A stretch of 64,000 nucleotides of DNA from Amycolatopsis sp. WQ 127309 (lineage in GTDB: Bacteria > Actinomycetota > Actinomycetes > Mycobacteriales > Pseudonocardiaceae). Positions 34,401-38,892 of the stretch are shown one piece after another. The notes beneath the pieces are model-generated. The model saw only the letters and a program-made list of their open reading frames with translations. It was not told where the DNA came from and did not search any database. The stretch lies in NCBI RefSeq assembly GCF_023023025.1, contig NZ_CP095481.1, forward strand, positions 6,771,001 through 6,835,000, given 5' to 3'. A program made the translations under genes and the position numbers. Every line of letters begins with the position of its first letter. The stretch's first letter is position 1.

Positions 34401-36230
34401 ACGTTCCTCGTCACCGGGCACGGTGAAGAGACCCGCGCCAAGGTCTTCGCCGAGGTCGACGGTGAGCGTCGCGCGGTGTTCGTCGACGGGGCCACCCTGG
34501 CCCGGTTGGTGACGTCCTCCTTTGGTTCCGCGCGACCGGAATCGGTGACGCTCTTCCCGTGCGCGGCCGGCCGCCGTCCCGGACCGGGTGGGGTCGCTTT
34601 CGACTTCCACGCGGCTTCCGGCCTGCCGGTGCACGCCGCCACGGACTCGGTGCTCGCCAACCGCCGCGACGGCGACGAGCCGTCGGCGCCGCTGTTCGGC
34701 GCCACCGACGACGCGTTCACGGCCGTCGTCCGCGGCGGGCATTGGACGACGTTCGGGAAGCCCGTCGACACCGGCGCCGTCGTCGAAGAACTGGCCGAGG
34801 CGCTGGGCAAGGACTGGCAGTACGCGCGTCCGGAGCCCGCCTCGGGACTGGTGCCGCTGGCCGATCGCGCGCGGACTCTCGAGGTCGTGCGGGAAGCCGT
34901 CGCGACGACCTTGGCGCTGCGCGATCCCGCGTCGGTGCTGGCGCAGCACGAACAGCCCGACGTCGTCCGCGCGGTCGTCGACCGGCATCTCGGGCACCGG
35001 GACACCGGCCTGGCCGCCGGTGCGCGTGAACTCGCGCGGGCGGTGCTCGTGGCCGACACCGGCGACGGTCCGTTGCCCGCGATCAGCGTCACCGGCACCG
35101 GCGCCGGTTCGGTCGCGAAGGCCCTGGCCGGGCACCTCGGCGAGGCCCTCGCGCACGACGTCCTGGCTCGCGTCCCGGTGAAGATCCGTGGTGGCGACGG
35201 CGGGCACGTCGAGATCTCTTTCGCTTCGACGCGGCTGCGGATCGACCCGGCGGTCGGGGAGATCGTCGGGCGGCTGCGCTCGGGGCTGCCGGTGTTGCGT
35301 TTGGACAGTGTCGCGGACGCCGTGGAGTCGCACGAGAACCCCGGTCTGCTGTGGACGTCGGTGCTGGCTCAGGTTGCGACGTCGCCGGAGTTCGCTGCGG
35401 TCACGCACGTCGTCGACCGGCGGTTCGATCCGGCATCCGGGAAGTGGCGGCCGGTCGGACCGTCCATCCCGGACTTCTTCCCGGGTGTGGGCAAGGGCGA
35501 GTGGCGGGACGGCTTGGTGTATCGACCTTTGGTTCCGGGTGCCTCTGTTGTGGACACGCCTCGTTCGATTGCCGAGTCTATTGTGGAGCGTCTCGGCGAC
35601 GGCTTGCCCGCGCCCGTTGTTCCGGATGAGCTGATGGCTGATGTCCAAAGTGAACTGATCGCGGTGACTCCGCCGGGTGCGGCGCCTTTCGTGATCGATG
35701 GCGCGTTGAGTCCGGCCGACGCCGCGGCCGTGGCCGGGCTGGCCGAGGAGTTCGCGTTGCTGCAGCTGCACGGCGTCACGGACACCGTCGTCGGCCGGGA
35801 CGACGTCCTGGAGATCGCGGCCCGGGTGGCCGGCGGCCTGGACGTCGGCGCCGCCGCGGACGCCATCGACGCCCTGGTCCGGCACGGAGCGTTGCGGCCG
35901 GGGCTGGTGACCGTCGCGATGGACGCCGTCCTGGCGTCGCCGGACGTCGAGACGCGGGCCGGCGCGGTCGCGGCGGTGGTCCGGGAACTGGCCGAGGGGG
36001 ATCTGCCGATCGGGGTCATGCGCGAAGCGGTGCGCGGCGCGGTGGACGACCCCGAGCCCACGCGGCGCGCGCTGTGGCTGATGCGGCGGTTCCGGGTCAC
36101 GAACCTCGCGTGGCTCTACCGGTGGCGGATCGCGGAGGGCGTGCGACGCTATCAGGAACAGGAGAAGGCGGCGTCGGAACGATCGGCCCGGTTGACGGCC
36201 GCGGTGGGAGGGGTGCGTGATGACGGCTGA
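19494..36230 (+). CDS. Giant multidomain ESX cargo, toxin/protease-like (5578 residues)
   Basis: One uninterrupted 16.7 kb gene. Layout by residue: 1-295 helical WXG100/CpnT-like targeting domain; 295-1283 Gly/Ser/Thr/Pro-rich low complexity; zincin motif HEVMH (1443-1447) in HYLGLGEGYHDD; about 1563-1663 an OTU-like stretch without the Cys; HD-hydrolase-like residues H2379, HD 2413-2414, H2443; second zincin HELAH (2732-2736) with possible third ligand E2877; about 2946-4414 six related beta-rich modules; 4420-4640 coiled coil; two His/Cys domains (H4751/C4800 and H4976/C5023) resembling C80/CHAT clan CD proteases; then about 550 residues unrecognised. The ATG at 19494 follows GGGGAGG; a TTG at 19485 is less well placed. 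As last large gene of the ESX operon it is the likely secreted cargo. No dedicated toxin domain of known activity is proven; domain calls rest on motifs only. Confidence 0.85.
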   Translation: MSLMVDPSLNWIFYIIAGDAWPQGDEDKLRELAAEWDQVARDIAAAGQGFNQLSQHVTANVGGDVQQNFSDFSRNLSTLGADYVQRARAQAASLREQALNVENAKYGMLISIAVTAAEVLWALTNPFTAPLVPEIMAAGRTAVVTVQRTLVQRLTSLLARIAREAAQEAAEEVAEDMLAQFIQIAQGNRNGFDWKSIGQSAALGAVGGAFAHVAGNGLGKVDGKFGTKFSKNVWGEAGNEAATEVVVGLTGAAAFGGDLDSLGWGALNGGLSGAATHGAHHAGESLHDKLTGGGPGAEGAGPKDVGDVGFDKGNIGPIDAPPAPGSGSGGSGSGSGGPGSGGPGSGGTGGPGSGGAGSGTGGPALGGAGSGTGGSGSGGSGNSPGAVGVGGPAPGGTGTGTGGSGSGAPGTGGAGTGSAGMGASPSSGTGSGPGADTGSGAPGSSGAGAGAGGIGSGAGQLGSSDAGSGQLGTAGAGSGQPGSTGAGSDQSSASGAGANPGQAGSGGIGSGPGASGSAGVGQGAGGSDSGVGTSGSGVGTGTDSTGTGAETGGSGPSGGVGSSGSGTSPGGPGSTGVVGSGTGVPSAPGGSGPGTEGAVEQGATAPSPGPAPAASQGTGTGSVGQGPGTTGTGSTSQATGAGQNTGTSTNGSVNPVTGNPSGLGPNGSSAVTPVEAPGSTGGSGSQDQNGTSSTAPQTATDPGATGPGTSAGTGATGNSGITASGTGLGTNSAGPSSPATGNSGITAPGSGPDANSAGATPATTGNSGITASGPGANSAGTNPPATGNSSISAPGSGPDANSAGTTPATTGNSGITASGTGPGANSAGTNLPATGSYGAPGSGLGTSGTGTNLSATDNSRFGAPGTSGTGTTMSANGNSNFSAPGTGSTGTNSSATGSPGSNASSTTSNPPGAGTPRTGVNNTAGGNPAPGPSHGRPTTTESGLPGLTPPDAHSSTPAPPSVAGSIGGVAAAGSPTPGLTSSLQQPNTGPATDGVSAANAHPTPDVGAAEVGPGSGTAQTSSEPATGTGPAQSSPNPSTGPGPVKADAHPTAAAGPVKPESTTGSGPVEGDVRPVSGNGPAKVDSGSITGSGPVEGDARPVTGNGPANAGPAATGSAKTGVDPASAMGSVKPVPEPVVGAEPGGAVTGTAKDGPRPALGVGSAKAGFETGPTKGGLRSVTGTGPSDVGPGASKSGAGTAQPRPVVPPSAIKTDSVPRFVTSEAGAATKDGAKNPVISANGDPGAENAVNLPAPTGHQSPSHAPPKVHVGQSTSETKKTTDTRRRDSAPPARLVSERFDPAKSISQQFEGDGLKDGELDGTITQIRYDVRRYETEDGGWVQDFTVPLDLTSNSGSVTPEARAQLAKDLQKHLDATVNQGNRLPGGDQLHVTVDVRTPQGPVDGDWQSDRGRGVPVDVHDSTVDGARPTDQTHWDVHDAKTGLTHEVMHYLGLGEGYHDDRLLFHRDDQPGVMGPDAWADSTLTEQNLAKIQEISDTATIHDHHLGDPGVTFTPRSEPPSGQAKSPSNHHSPARAPITVNTVTVDDPHSGQVLDRRVLPPPQHTVLGVHGMDPVLVGGDTPHDNFREAVAASLSDNAPNEHARITAALDGNKNETNLDTLAEAADVHVHVLDSRGNWTSHGPETGRPVHIIQTTVDGKPAYLGTKENVHIGRPHVSYPGSTVLRTEEGRKVVHRGEFEIETVKGQHHVRLYTAILTPAARGSEFKDVHQDADGHVHPFSGDGKEGSKVFWVGGGRPLRALQWTAKYEHDVNRKPGMQPVLRSFLVPLDTFTKVSEQATVEAHSQGNSLSMNVDQNGDTNQFGLRGKDFDALQQQALKGSLVTYTPGGHDRQMPDVAGRQEDLADLYHRLGISPDFDSAALGRENDPWFSWTPDGRKYFRNDPAALRGLARTLGNHYHTWKNSPDLFFTPAGDSIPDVTGHASPDSKARRTEDMNVFLNTHGPGRATVGQLSDGIGAAIDTAVRQHAPDGVPVGSKELKDAVLGEVKDSLKLPNQVLAEAMGDARRDTLDNIRAAMTTDPQVAAKAADVVTKAVTDRLTSELGDTGTFGPDVAKIVHQTVREHFDALKGTRGTQLDGLKQGKRGYLSGPRAEAFTKGIADDLGKNAGLKKLLAKPGVTIAPDVFAAQLKAQVVPKAMHPVTKTSLVGLDADALRAHFQAKQNDVADALAKELGRKNAGKLADPGFRKNLANAVGPEVRDPDLLHNARFDPVTHEDADAFMDRLPDFATQAEIGSAIATDERRIKADFDTRETDLTDDGIDGTPFANEFGRWQAEHTRGYTQKNDPAVFARHQTAGHALASTIEDALADPKPESAKKIVDQLVSDVDSGGTLARKFAETVKPQADGRPDRAPGQTKPNTFGEHAQMVLNQYLTLTQGQPDAGRFVSRDAIAKAILFHDADKVNSKNQYGDAQVSHDREPEHRGAVQHMNRHEGLWASKRDFEIARAFVDSDPFGFYFRDMGVSATDVHTFVKALAHRAKTPDGRTPNASDVRDLFREFHQYYQADFSSYSPQAKFVNDTTGEVQDGYDKLTGLAVEGGDHVRVPGEHRFAYSNDPRDGGKTPYEQKYQELAKLFDDAVHDGTVLVGDTDPGPDGTDRDPARGVRAVHDTNPQAKPTVLARVKPREFSENETRAIDDALKHYAPILGERRAHSSRAHAEQEVRHFAAVSFGVERGQIAPTARAEYLASHGTVNLYAMGVINREFGGGHRGIEGTVTHELAHGLLSYALDDYSKHVGSWNADGSPHREPGGEPPADPKIRDDVADFKAALKSHLLDPSGFATRSPRRSEFVNGLTEAHPDVFTRLENELSGKAAERIFKAVKGSQAEFNVHTGHWDADGYPAFAGERPISKYGATNVHEDMAETAKYYFMDPDHLRQHAPQRAEFFDRLIAGWDPAHRDDVLVDDAPDTRPLRARLPEYARDGRALGALAPVDVRGADEVGTRIEQLLSPLADGRPEGVDAITGSLKGGGFESFLGAGKASMVRVGEKWFEVRVQAEPDLASVAADQITDATPAAGDVTNKHETTHGDPNADTTTGSVGTSVFWLFPAGPYASVGASAQLASPAVEHTSTSTGTEQRVIRSAGDLRNADVPVKYRITVTTQTGGQTGSEVDGSVRLLVPTDLAGLETHETKDATPRDDWAERVEFLAPEAVLLDEQAFFDQVSGKLHPSVTKFGAPGRSALREFVSGGGLRQVLGTALSGSPVVSNDLASPHGSYREAVELRAKPTGVELLGTVPGDSEVKLTDSAVAGGSTSAASKSGGDVNGIFGGGAYIPGAVGGVAGVSASASAKVTQTSQSGTSVTTKTNLNAKGDIGLYKVTVDLAVTTSSGETITVPATAYVRMGLPEAKAQGLPVPDGTRDKVTPGEKRFEPPYLAAAAAAGHVRAGTFTPATKVQAQIENTLRERPGFAKFLPRFDKLQRDVSKGSGADTAERLGNLRKITATFSPAALRSKMDDLLGPGVSTQLKRRGLFTDEYLSVTVKAKLSPGRHLGQATGRSVKGSTATSPTLSSSTTTEKGWSVGLEGRMMIPKTTPLTSLGISPTVTPVQYSDTTTWKNSGGPTTTTTTGIGGSPDAQVFEHDVEFEVEITSHTRHRPWVKKLTPGSPFRQTPRVSIVAKTGDGLPKIAGQVDLWVSDGSAPKTDPTRFAPGKPTAVDLETAPKLDALLGADRPPAPKFLHVEAVANTEALRDEAVRQLGRAAGGDGVLGLPGGEARKRIDRMFSPQTFRSGLPRFLRQGARSGGFRYERRVADRVGGLGMNVELSNPKLVMTSEAGGSDTTFAGGTKAGYEKSRKQAVEANAQFGMTIRADGSDPHGQGQLYTSAKWSPWSRTKGTSAELSASVDHVRRAPSDSRTVLVQYDADVRLVAETRQESVVNGGKSRAGADVKLPGAVFVRMTEDQAREQGLLPSVEPRTPAPGTLTAPALVGGTSSALGAAVVEDAPDLSGLIRDARATLGKTGDRLLPKSVLDDSMNNLQRMLDAASPESVTSLVDGALDGGVPLVLHDPGVVTTDTYQVLLKARVTETEFLDVAHDGSEIDHAVSATATAKENAGHGSSYGGQFRGAGRGLFTDSHAKVSGYDGVYKGVSGTRTKTDQTTATGTKTTSKTASSSGPAVRYRAKVTFDLVVTRGDRTFPVTSQDTDLVVRAAADDQKITTGAAPKDHNAAATNVKTFTDADLKTWQDGGHGALPASATTEGLRGAAEVRAAARQALRTAGARDGLIGNTTLASAVTNEMLQANLPDLVKGPLDVPELHEAAVLRNGHGTVKVYARVVNPKLAGLSDSVKLEHSATETATFTGEAKASSSSEQQHNLGGGGVTDPGQNAHSWGGLDTRSPDASTDPTSSTSAGDRSVTGKPKGRTGLVGFDVEYRVVADLGGGRTAAVEVKVPSSALVRMTDADVEAFLKAKLPDTLSRAQDAVKDAAEAWRTAEQAVAQAQRGADDRWLDQREGARRLTEDGPALGVDTSTDVIQALRDALAAAETDARDAGARLRAGNAEISRLNDVADQALTLAGAAEPGSDEQRGFLATHGKALEDAAAIRAAQPELTRTRGAAQDRAERLAAVLDDHRNDRADQISRRDAALDEVVEARRQADEARQAWWDAKRELDRQVDAFDPSTVDAVLAQDTVTGVDTGTGLPYDFDVSQIEARPVTDRSGRVVAVSFLPAAEHTADIERDWADDHSDTVGSLPEGATPERTAPLLRDARENGAKPDLDGRAFGEWASQSPAPWDPGTLFVMAHGRPQSVKLTLLGGRTVRVDGASFAKILAASKPFAQAAGSARPSITLIACATGKLDGPGGVAHDFQRALTELGGPLQVHAPTEPALFGRPSATLGQATGATRGFTTVTDGGHFATFGERFRGELADQPGTTVEFDAPTATLLRDASGEVRGVSFLEPDEAAKVQAWLSQTTGENLIVEAAPDEMREFASGAQPSLRGRGPGQGGVLVRAPWADELARGKTFLVTGHGEETRAKVFAEVDGERRAVFVDGATLARLVTSSFGSARPESVTLFPCAAGRRPGPGGVAFDFHAASGLPVHAATDSVLANRRDGDEPSAPLFGATDDAFTAVVRGGHWTTFGKPVDTGAVVEELAEALGKDWQYARPEPASGLVPLADRARTLEVVREAVATTLALRDPASVLAQHEQPDVVRAVVDRHLGHRDTGLAAGARELARAVLVADTGDGPLPAISVTGTGAGSVAKALAGHLGEALAHDVLARVPVKIRGGDGGHVEISFASTRLRIDPAVGEIVGRLRSGLPVLRLDSVADAVESHENPGLLWTSVLAQVATSPEFAAVTHVVDRRFDPASGKWRPVGPSIPDFFPGVGKGEWRDGLVYRPLVPGASVVDTPRSIAESIVERLGDGLPAPVVPDELMADVQSELIAVTPPGAAPFVIDGALSPADAAAVAGLAEEFALLQLHGVTDTVVGRDDVLEIAARVAGGLDVGAAADAIDALVRHGALRPGLVTVAMDAVLASPDVETRAGAVAAVVRELAEGDLPIGVMREAVRGAVDDPEPTRRALWLMRRFRVTNLAWLYRWRIAEGVRRYQEQEKAASERSARLTAAVGGVRDDG
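20460..23340 (+). repeat. Low-complexity Gly/Ser/Pro/Thr region of the giant gene
   Basis: About 2.9 kb coding for short degenerate repeats. First G-S-G and G-x-G words, then at 21644-22190 units of 22-25 residues carrying TGNSGITA, SGPDANSAG and TPAT, then at 22600-22900 units with GPVEGD and GNGPAK. The DNA units are similar but not identical, so the array has drifted rather than expanded very recently. It would act as an extended linker between the targeting domain and the first enzyme-like domains. Confidence 0.85.
28340..32735 (+). repeat. Six tandem related beta-rich modules in the giant gene
   Basis: Six modules of roughly 205-290 residues begin near 28340, 28980, 29710, 30583, 31350 and 32119. 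Each has a helical start with a Leu-rich phrase such as FSPAALRSKMDDLLGPG or ASPESVTSLVDGALDGG, a Ser/Thr/Gly-rich middle, and a final pair of strands that often ends in (V)RM(T)-x-x-x-A or a close variant (YVRMGLPEAKAQGL, FVRMTEDQAREQGL, LVRMTDADVEAFL). Similarity is at protein level only. No family is recognised. Confidence 0.75.
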
Positions 36231-36723
36231 GAAGTGGGTGCTGCTGGTCGACCCGGCGTGGCCCCCGGAGCCGTCGGCGCCCGACCGGACCCACGTGGTC
36301 GGCGGCTGGCCGGCCGCGGCGGACGGCTCGATCGGCGACTTCGAGCCGAACCCGGAGTACGTGCCGTCGGGCCCGGACAGCCCGGCGGACCCGCTGGACG
36401 CGGTTCTGCGGCTGCTGGCCGTGGGTGACGCGGAGTTCGCCCAGGTGGCGTCGGTGTTCCGCCAGGTCGAGACGGCGGTGGCGCTGGACGCGTCGGGCGC
36501 GCCCTTGACGGCACCGTCGCCCGACGGCGTCCCGTGCCTGCTGGTGGCGACGGCGCCCGCCCACCGCCACCGGGTCCGGACGGCGGGCTGGCGAGCGGTG
36601 GACGCGGGGGAGCTGGCGGCGCTGCTGGCGGACCGCCCGGGCACGGACCTGCTGCTCAACCCGGGCGCGGTCGGCTGCACCCGCCTGTCGGCGGAGACGG
36701 TCCAGGACCTCTCGCGCCCGTAA
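36220..36723 (+). CDS. SseB-like type VII secretion-associated protein
   Basis: A 167-residue protein starting EKWVLLVDPAWPPEP and containing VVGGWPAAADGSIGDFEPNPEYVP, DPLDAVLRLLAVGDAEF, a VALDASGAPLTAPSPDGVPCLLVATAPAH strand pair and LLLNPGAVGC near the end. This is the pattern I know from small proteins labelled T7SS-associated in Pseudonocardiaceae and it resembles the SseB N-terminal fold. ATG 36220 follows GGGAGGGG with good spacing; the GTG at 36217 is the alternative. The start overlaps the end of the giant gene by 11 bases, so it is co-translated with it. A chaperone, adaptor or immunity role toward the giant protein is possible but unproven. Confidence 0.7.
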   Translation: MTAEKWVLLVDPAWPPEPSAPDRTHVVGGWPAAADGSIGDFEPNPEYVPSGPDSPADPLDAVLRLLAVGDAEFAQVASVFRQVETAVALDASGAPLTAPSPDGVPCLLVATAPAHRHRVRTAGWRAVDAGELAALLADRPGTDLLLNPGAVGCTRLSAETVQDLSRP

Positions 36724-36729
36724 CGCCCG

Positions 36730-36788
36730 AAGTCCGTGAATGCCACATCGAGGGACACTAGGTCTCTCAATGTGGCATTCACGGACTT
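36730..36788. terminator. Bidirectional hairpin, GCCACAT palindrome family
   Basis: Perfect 19-base arms (36730-36748 and 36770-36788, AAGTCCGTGAATGCCACAT and its complement) separated by 21 bases that can themselves pair partly (GAGGGAC with GTCTCTC). It lies between the convergent ends of the T7SS-associated gene and the M20 peptidase gene, so it can end transcription from both sides. Its core words recur in the palindrome at 48397. Confidence 0.75.
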
Positions 36789-36814
36789 GGCCTGGTCCGC
36801 CGGACCGCCTGGGG

Positions 36815-37957
36815 TCAGCGGCTTTCGCCGAGGCGGTGCAGGACGGCGGCCGCCAAGGCTGTTCGTTCCAGCATCCCCTCGACGCTGATGTGCTCGTGCC
36901 GTGCGTGGGCGCCGTCGCCGACCGCGCCGAAGCCGTCCAGGACCGGGTGGCCCAGCGCCGCCACGAAGTTGCCGTCGCTGGCTCCGCCCACCGAGCACTC
37001 TTCCAACGTGACGCCCAGCTCCGCCGCCGTCGCGCGGGCCAGGTGGTACAGCTCCGCGGTCGCCGGGGAACGCTCCATCACCGGGCGGTTCCAGCCGCCC
37101 TCCACCACGAGCGTCGCGCGGGGGTCGTGGGCCGTGAGCGCCGCCAGGCCCGCGTCGACGCGGGACGCCTCCGCCGCGCTCGACACGCGCACGTCGACCT
37201 CGCCGGACGCCGCGCCCGCGATCACGTTCTGCCTGGTCCCGCCGGAGATCACGCCGACGTTGACCGTCGTCCCGGCGGCCGGGTCGGCCAGCGCGTGCAG
37301 GGCCAGGACCGCCCGGGCCAGCTCGTCGATCGCGCTCGCGCCCTTCGCCGGGTCCAGCCCGGCGTGGGACTCGACGCCGGTGGCGCGCACGCGGAACAGG
37401 CCGACGCCCTTGCGCGCGGTCTTCACCGCGCCGTCCGCGCTCGCCTCGAACACCAGCGTCGCGCGGGTGCCCGCCGCGGCCTCCTCGATCACCGGCCGGG
37501 ACGCCGGGCTGCCGATCTCCTCGTCGCCGTTGAGGACCAGCCGGACGGCCGGGCGGGGGAGCCCGGCGGCGTCGAGCGCGCGCAGTGCCCACACCGCGTG
37601 CACCAGGCCCGACTTCATGTCGAAGATCCCCGGCCCGGTCGCGCGGTCGCCGTCCACCGTGAACGGCCAGTCCGCGAGCGTCCCGAGCGGCCACACCGTG
37701 TCGTAGTGGGCCAGCACCAGAACCGGCGTGCCGGCGCCGGCGAAGTCGTAGACCTTGACGTCGCCGTGGACACCGCCGTCGACGTCGCGCACCGACGCGG
37801 GCGGGCCCAGCCGGTCGCGCAGCCAGCCGTCCACCCAGGACAGTCCCCGGGCGAGGCTTTCCTTGTCGTCGCTGGGAGTCTCGATGCCGACGTAAGCGGC
37901 GACGTCGGCCAGCAGCTCGTCGCGGTGGGCGCGCACCCACTCGTGCGGGATCGTCAC
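36815..37957 (-). CDS. M20-family metallopeptidase, carboxypeptidase G2-like
   Basis: A 380-residue M20 zinc peptidase/deacylase of the glutamate carboxypeptidase (CPG2) type, hydrolysing peptide or amide bonds at a C-terminal amino acid. Metal and catalytic motifs are all visible: LAHYDTVWP, GPGIFDMKSG, LNGDEEIGS, VFEAS, and the terminal HEHISVEGM. The dimerisation (lid) domain starts around GVGLFRVRATGVESHAG. There is no signal peptide, so it is cytosolic. It begins at GTG 37957, overlapping the stop of the upstream deacetylase gene as GTGA, so the pair is translationally coupled. Together they could degrade an N-acyl or ureido compound; the substrate is not evident from sequence. Confidence 0.88.
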   Translation of the reverse strand: MTIPHEWVRAHRDELLADVAAYVGIETPSDDKESLARGLSWVDGWLRDRLGPPASVRDVDGGVHGDVKVYDFAGAGTPVLVLAHYDTVWPLGTLADWPFTVDGDRATGPGIFDMKSGLVHAVWALRALDAAGLPRPAVRLVLNGDEEIGSPASRPVIEEAAAGTRATLVFEASADGAVKTARKGVGLFRVRATGVESHAGLDPAKGASAIDELARAVLALHALADPAAGTTVNVGVISGGTRQNVIAGAASGEVDVRVSSAAEASRVDAGLAALTAHDPRATLVVEGGWNRPVMERSPATAELYHLARATAAELGVTLEECSVGGASDGNFVAALGHPVLDGFGAVGDGAHARHEHISVEGMLERTALAAAVLHRLGESR

Positions 37958-38844
37958 GGCCGCTCCCCGAGGACGTGGCCGACGACCTGGGCGTGGGTGG
38001 CGAACCAGACGCCGTCGTGGCCGGTGATGTGGTCGAGCAGCTCGGTGAGGATCGCGATCCGCGAGCGGTGCCCGATGATGTGCGGGTGCATGGTGAGCTG
38101 GAACAGGCCGCCGTCGGCGTAGGCCGCGTCGAACTCGTCGCGCCAGATCGAAAGCACCCCGCGCGGTGGCGTGTAGGGCCGCAGGGCGGCGAACCGGTCC
38201 ATCATGAAGTACGGCGCGTCGTCGCGGATCCACTCCACCGGCAGCTCGACGACGCCGGTGGGCTCGCCGTGTTCGAGGAGCTCGTAGCAGTCGTCGTCGG
38301 CCATCAGCGACGAGTCGTACCGCAGGCCCAGCTCGCGGGTGATGGCCAGGGTGTGCGCGGAGAAGTCCCACGACGGCGTCCGGATGCCGGCCGGCCGGGT
38401 GCCCGCGAGCCGCTCCAGGACGTCGGCGGCGCGAAAGGCGAGGTCACGCTCCTCGGCCCCGGTGAGGGCGGTGTTGCGTTCGTGGATCCAGCCGTGCAGC
38501 GCGACCTCGTGCCCGTGGTCCACATAGGACTGCACTTCGCCGTCGTGCAGCAACGCCGAGACCGCGGGCACGAAGAACGACGCCGGCGCGGAGTACCGCT
38601 CGAGCAGGCGCAGCAACCGCGGCACGCCGACGCGCGCGCCGTACTCGCCCTGCGCCAGCTTGCCGGGCAGCACGTCGCCGTCGCGCAACGCGGGCGTCTC
38701 GTGGTCGGAGTCGAACGACAACGCCACCGCCACCTTCGCGCCGCCGGGCCACGACGCGGGCCGCAGCGAGCGGCCCGCCCGGACGTGCTCGACGTGCCCG
38801 CGCCACGTCGATTCGTCCCACCGCCAGGGTTGGTCGTTCTCCAC
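37954..38844 (-). CDS. NodB-fold polysaccharide deacetylase family protein
   Basis: A 296-residue metal-dependent deacetylase of the NodB/PuuE superfamily. Motifs: SFDSDHET (catalytic Asp and metal Asp), HGWIHE (H-x3-H), RTPSWDFS, and MHPH near the end. Lack of a signal peptide and pairing with an M20 peptidase fit the cytosolic PuuE/allantoinase-like or imidase branch, rather than a cell-wall deacetylase. The start is uncertain: I take GTG 38844 (MENDQPW), with GTG 38847 and TTG 38880 as alternatives and no clear ribosome site for any. It lies 48 bases after the ArsR-type regulator gene, in the same direction, and is likely controlled by it. Confidence 0.82.
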   Translation of the reverse strand: MENDQPWRWDESTWRGHVEHVRAGRSLRPASWPGGAKVAVALSFDSDHETPALRDGDVLPGKLAQGEYGARVGVPRLLRLLERYSAPASFFVPAVSALLHDGEVQSYVDHGHEVALHGWIHERNTALTGAEERDLAFRAADVLERLAGTRPAGIRTPSWDFSAHTLAITRELGLRYDSSLMADDDCYELLEHGEPTGVVELPVEWIRDDAPYFMMDRFAALRPYTPPRGVLSIWRDEFDAAYADGGLFQLTMHPHIIGHRSRIAILTELLDHITGHDGVWFATHAQVVGHVLGERP

Positions 38845-38892
38845 CACCGCATCTTGACCGCGGGGAAACGTCGAGGGCAAGGGCCGGAAGAG

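Noticed and set aside
31479..37940. A very long open frame antisense to the giant gene (over 2100 codons), and similar long antisense frames over the PPE-like, EccC, giant and PNGase genes
   Set aside because: They mirror the codon bias of the sense genes in GC-rich DNA, give Arg/Ala/Pro/Gly-rich translations without domains and lack proper starts.
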